Made by a program: the position numbers and the translations under genes. Of a DNA stretch of 64,000 bases, positions 61,475-64,000 are shown piece by piece (position 1 is the stretch's first letter; every line of letters begins with the position of its first letter). Origin of the DNA: CAWKOH01 sp963851245 (GTDB taxonomy: Bacteria > Actinomycetota > Acidimicrobiia > Acidimicrobiales > Palsa-688); NCBI GenBank assembly GCA_963851245.1, contig CAWKOH010000004.1, positions 496,001-560,000 on the forward strand, in the 5' to 3' direction. Under the pieces are notes generated by a model, which was not told where the DNA came from, made no database searches, and saw nothing but the letters and a program-made list of their open reading frames with translations.

Positions 61475-62386
61475 TCAGGCCGCGTGCCGTCGGAGGGCTG
61501 CCGTCACCTCCCGGCCGACCCGAGCCGGCTCGAACCGGATGTCACGCCAGGTGTAGACGAGCAAGAAGATCCCGGACAGCCTCAACTGATTGCGTCTCGC
61601 CTCGTCGCGGGCTTTGGCTTCGGGACTCCAGTGATAGGCGTAGCCGTCGACTTCGACGGCTACCGGTGGCGTCAGGACGAAGTCGATCCGGTACCGCCCA
61701 TCCGGCCCGGACCGCACCTCCCTCGACTGGACTGCTATTCCCCATTTGGCGAAGAGGCGTAAAGCGTCCGCTTCGAGCACCGATGGTTCCGGAACTCCGA
61801 CGAGGCCCCGATCGGAGAGAATGTGGCTGAGAGCGCGAATGCCGGCGCGACCCTTTGATGCCCGGCGGTCTATCTCGGCTGTGATCGCTTCGGTTGAAAG
61901 CAGGCCGCGGGCCAGGGCCCGATCAACAGCGCCGGTGATGAGCGCCGGTCCCGTTACAGCCGCAAGGTCGACGAGTGTCCTGATCGGGTCGGTGCACGGG
62001 ACGTTGCGGTGGAACACCGTGCGGGCCGGATCGAGGTCGCGCGAGCGGTGCACGACCGCGTTGCTCAGTCGAGGGTGGGCGGGTCGCGGCACGGTCACGC
62101 ACGGAACCCGGGGTGGGGTCCGTCCGGTCAGATCCCACAGCCAGGCCGCCGATTCGTGAGATGCGACAGCCTGGGGACCGGCAGCCAGGCAGGCGCCCAG
62201 GGCGCACTGCTCAAACGTCGGCGGAACCGACCGGAGCCGGTACACGCCCCGGTGCACGATCTCCCATTCGCCAGTAGCCAGCTTCCGCTCGATCTGGGCA
62301 CGAGAGAGGCCCAGTCGCAGCGCCTGATCTCGGTGGATCAGTCCATGCTGGGCCCGGAATATCGCCGCCAAAGAACTATAGAGCAT
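61475..62386 (-). CDS. AbiEi antitoxin-like / DUF559 domain protein
   Basis: 303 residues. The N-terminus is an AbiEi-type winged helix (LIHRDQALRLGLSRAQIERKLATGEWEIVHRGVYRL), and the C-terminus is DUF559-like with a restriction-endonuclease fold: EVRSGPDGRYRIDFVLTPPVAVEVDGYAYH, where D, ExD and a later RRNQL may form the nuclease site. Proteins of this double architecture are common and often multicopy in actinobacteria, usually without a toxin partner; none is seen here. Role uncertain. Confidence 0.8.
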   Translation of the reverse strand: MLYSSLAAIFRAQHGLIHRDQALRLGLSRAQIERKLATGEWEIVHRGVYRLRSVPPTFEQCALGACLAAGPQAVASHESAAWLWDLTGRTPPRVPCVTVPRPAHPRLSNAVVHRSRDLDPARTVFHRNVPCTDPIRTLVDLAAVTGPALITGAVDRALARGLLSTEAITAEIDRRASKGRAGIRALSHILSDRGLVGVPEPSVLEADALRLFAKWGIAVQSREVRSGPDGRYRIDFVLTPPVAVEVDGYAYHWSPEAKARDEARRNQLRLSGIFLLVYTWRDIRFEPARVGREVTAALRRHAA

Positions 62387-62429
62387 GCTATTTCATGCTA
62401 TACCAGTGATCCAAGTGGGTCCATAACTT

Positions 62430-62480
62430 CTTTCTGGGACTACATTTACCTCTCAGGGCGGTACAAGTCGTCCCAGAAAG
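62430..62480. repeat. 11-bp perfect inverted repeat
   Basis: CTTTCTGGGAC (62430-62440) and GTCCCAGAAAG (62470-62480) flank a 29-nt spacer in the intergenic region downstream of the arsR-like gene and upstream of the AbiEi-like gene. A CGTTTTGGGG tract follows on the plus strand. It could be a weak terminator or the relic of a small element. Confidence 0.5.
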
Positions 62481-62601
62481 CGTTTTGGGGGCCAGAATGA
62501 CGCTCCGGGGACCGGGGGACGACTGCCTGGGCTGTCTTCGCCGGCGCATACCGCCCCGCGGGCGGAGACCACCGACCCCAAGCGTCCGGTTCCCGGCGCG
62601 G

Positions 62602-63024
62602 TCAGCTCTGGTCCTGGCGCAGGTGCTCGGTCAGGGCCGCCAGCCGATTGTCCCAACGCTCTCCCACGTCGGCCAACCAGGCGGTGGCTTGGTGGAGCCG
62701 TTCGGGGACCACGCCGTACAGAACCTGGCGGCCGTGCCGCTCCGAACGCAACAAACCCGCCGCCGACAGAGCCCCCAGGTGCTTGACCACCGCCTGGCGC
62801 GACACCGAGTAGCCGCTGGCCAGATCGGTGGCGCTCAGAGGACCCTGAGTCGAGAGCTGATCGAGCAGCCGGCGTCTGGTGGGGTCGGCCAGGGCGGTGA
62901 AAACCTGGTCGGCACCGCCGCCGGCCTCGCCGGCACCCCCGCCGCCATTCTCGCCGACTCCAGCCTCGGCCCCTCCGACGCCGGCGCCATCCACTGCAGC
63001 GGCCCGGTCGTCAGACCGAGGCAC
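62602..63024 (-). CDS. ArsR-family transcriptional regulator
   Basis: About 140 residues. QVFTALADPTRRRLLDQLSTQGPLSATDLA and VSRQAVVKHLGALSAAGLLRSERHGRQVLYGVVPERL are the winged helix of the ArsR subgroup that partners AHSA1 proteins. No cysteine metal site is seen. The first 38 residues are a Gly/Ala-rich low-complexity stretch with no start codon nearer the domain, so either the linker is real or the start is unusual. The GTG overlaps the AHSA1 stop by 14 nt. Confidence 0.9.
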   Translation of the reverse strand: MPRSDDRAAAVDGAGVGGAEAGVGENGGGGAGEAGGGADQVFTALADPTRRRLLDQLSTQGPLSATDLASGYSVSRQAVVKHLGALSAAGLLRSERHGRQVLYGVVPERLHQATAWLADVGERWDNRLAALTEHLRQDQS

Positions 63025-63490
63025 TAGCGCAGGCCGCCGCCGACAGCTCGATCCAGGCTCCGGCGACGCGATCGTCCCACCGGGTCCAGGAAATGGACGA
63101 GTCCTCTGCTCTCAGTCCCGCCCGCTCTGACCCGGCCGACCCCGACCAGCCCCCGGGCGGTGGCGGGCTGACCTCGTGCACCTCACGCTCCTGGATGGTC
63201 AACCGGCTCCCGTCCTCCGTGGGCTCGATCAGGTAGGTCACCTCTGACTCGTCCGACTCCGGCGCGCTTTCCGTCCACCACCGGTAGCGCAAGTACCGGC
63301 CTGGCCGCACGGCCTCGACTCGCCCTTCCCGACCCGCGCTGCCGTCGGCTGGGCGAAAACGAAGGGGGGCGCCCTCCCGCAGCTCCCAGTCGATCCGGCC
63401 GCCGAACCAGCCGTCGGCCTGATCCGGGTCGGTGAGCGCGTCCCAGAGGCGGTCCTGATCAACCGGAAGAATCACTTGGCGTCGGAGCAC
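63011..63490 (-). CDS. AHSA1/SRPBCC family protein
   Basis: About 159 residues from GTG 63490, preceded by GGGGAGG at 6 nt; a longer reading to 63583 passes through the operators and is rejected. LRRQVILPVDQDRLWDALTDPDQADGWFGGRIDWEL and PGRYLRYRWWTE, SEVTYLIEPTEDGSRLTI show the helix-grip fold of AHSA1 proteins. Ligand unknown. It is co-translated with the ArsR regulator. Confidence 0.88.
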   Translation of the reverse strand: MLRRQVILPVDQDRLWDALTDPDQADGWFGGRIDWELREGAPLRFRPADGSAGREGRVEAVRPGRYLRYRWWTESAPESDESEVTYLIEPTEDGSRLTIQEREVHEVSPPPPGGWSGSAGSERAGLRAEDSSISWTRWDDRVAGAWIELSAAACASASV

Positions 63491-63517
63491 GTCCGCCTCC
63501 CCGGGAAAATAGGTAAT

Positions 63518-63535
63518 TGCAACTCCATAGTTGCA
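63518..63535. promoter_or_regulatory. Operator candidate 1 (TGCAACT-N4-AGTTGCA)
   Basis: A 7-bp perfect inverted repeat separated by CCAT, 28 nt upstream of the AHSA1 GTG. It is the same type as the second site 42 bp away. Confidence 0.7.
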
Positions 63536-63559
63536 CATCGGTCCACCATAGGCGTAGTC

Positions 63560-63577
63560 TGCAACCGTACGGTTGCA
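63560..63577. promoter_or_regulatory. Operator candidate 2 (TGCAACC-GTAC-GGTTGCA)
   Basis: An 18-bp perfect palindrome with the same TGCAAC...GTTGCA outer half-sites as site 1. It overlaps a TAGTCT box (63555-63560) on the clpP strand, 24 nt before the clpP ATG, so it could affect both directions. Confidence 0.7.
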
Positions 63578-63600
63578 CATCACGACCTGGAGCGTGCCTC

Positions 63601-64000
63601 ATGAGCTATCTCGTCCCTACGGTTATCGAGCAGACCTCGCGCGGAGAGAGGGCCTACGACATCTACTCCCGGCTCCTGCGGGATCGCATCGTGGTGTTGG
63701 GCACGGAGATCAACGACACCAGCGCCAACCTTCTCACCGCTCAGCTGCTCTTCCTTGAGGCCGAGGATCATGAGCAGGACATCTCGCTCTACATCAACAG
63801 TCCCGGCGGTTCGGTCACGGCCACTCTGGGGATCTACGACACCATGCAGATCATCCGGCCCCAGGTGTCCACGATCTGCATGGGCATGGCGGCGTCGGGT
63901 GCGGCCGTCCTGCTGTCAGGCGGGGCGCCCGGCAAACGTATGGCGCTGCCCAACTCGCGGGTCCTCATCCATCAACCCCACGGAGGAGCCCAGGGGCAGG
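63601..64000 (+). CDS. clpP: ATP-dependent Clp protease proteolytic subunit, 5' part
   Basis: 133 codons until the window ends, of about 200. SRLLRDRIVVLGTEINDTSANLLTAQLLFLEAED and INSPGGSVTATLGIYDTMQ are the ClpP core; the catalytic Ser is in MGMAASGAAVLL and the catalytic His in VLIHQPHGG. It forms the two-ring proteolytic chamber used with ClpX or ClpC. The ATG follows GGAG at 9 nt and starts just downstream of the palindromes. Confidence 0.94.
   Translation, partial: MSYLVPTVIEQTSRGERAYDIYSRLLRDRIVVLGTEINDTSANLLTAQLLFLEAEDHEQDISLYINSPGGSVTATLGIYDTMQIIRPQVSTICMGMAASGAAVLLSGGAPGKRMALPNSRVLIHQPHGGAQGQ

Noticed and set aside
61475..62386. Toxin-antitoxin pair for the AbiEi-like protein
   Set aside because: No AbiEii-type nucleotidyltransferase or other small toxin gene is adjacent.
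62453..62656. 67-codon minus-strand frame downstream of the arsR-like gene
   Set aside because: Pro/Gly-rich low-complexity translation overlapping the inverted repeat and the arsR end, with no ribosome binding site.
63491..63583. Longer N-terminus for the AHSA1 protein
   Set aside because: It would translate through both palindromes, and a strong ribosome binding site precedes GTG 63490 at the domain start.
1..64000. CRISPR array, prophage or insertion sequence
   Set aside because: No regularly spaced repeats, transposase, integrase or phage structural genes are visible.

Overview
The window is 64 kb of high-GC DNA that reads as a chromosomal piece of an actinobacterium. Supporting evidence: two tiny ribosomal proteins typical of actinobacteria (bL37-like and bS22-like, both too short for routine ORF calling), MurA with Asp in place of the fosfomycin-target Cys, F420-type enzymes (an FrhB-like protein and an LLM oxidoreductase), DUF501 next to an exopolyphosphatase, a septum-formation initiator directly after enolase, and many GTG starts preceded at 6-8 nt by a TAnnnT box, as in leaderless actinobacterial mRNAs. 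The gene mix (large NAD-glutamate dehydrogenase, coxL-type molybdenum hydroxylases, Ni-SOD) fits an Acidimicrobiia-like lineage, but that placement is inference.

Layout. 1-5.6 kb: the end of a large NAD-glutamate dehydrogenase, then on the minus strand murA, an acyl-CoA thioesterase and a frameshifted RpiR regulator. 5.7-15.4 kb: membrane proteins, a DEAD-box helicase, xseA-xseB, an MFS exporter, a phosphoesterase and an M1 aminopeptidase. 15.4-23 kb: an adenosine kinase-like gene, bL37, ychF, then rsmI, metG, tatD, rsmA and ispE. 23-29 kb: bS22, DUF2889, an FrhB-like protein, an HxlR regulator divergent from a PDZ protease, tRNA-Gln, a short glmU and prs. 29-38 kb: rplY, pth, mfd, a PpiC-like lipoprotein, mazG, eno and an ftsB/divIC-like gene.

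38-48.5 kb is the most coherent accessory system: a molybdenum hydroxylase (form II CoxL/xanthine dehydrogenase type) with two large subunits, one 2Fe-2S subunit and one FAD subunit, followed by a full maturation set (MoxR AAA ATPase, CoxE VWA protein, a split XdhC, a MobA-like nucleotidyltransferase and a membrane-anchored CoxG). It sits between ftsB and a DUF501-Ppx gene, a pair usually close together in actinobacteria, so it may be an insertion into a conserved housekeeping block.

48.5-58.6 kb carries an aminotransferase, a GNAT enzyme, an SDR epimerase, a PlsC acyltransferase, divergent sodX/sodN (Ni superoxide dismutase), tRNA-Leu, a DMT transporter, DUF1707, a quinone oxidoreductase, an LLM oxidoreductase and an NlpC/P60 hydrolase. 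From 51.2 kb on, almost every gene is broken by single-base frameshifts although its protein signature persists when frames are joined. This looks like locally poor sequence more than decay. 60-64 kb is clean again: fumC, an AbiEi/DUF559 protein, an ArsR-AHSA1 pair and the start of clpP, the last two separated by two matched palindromes.
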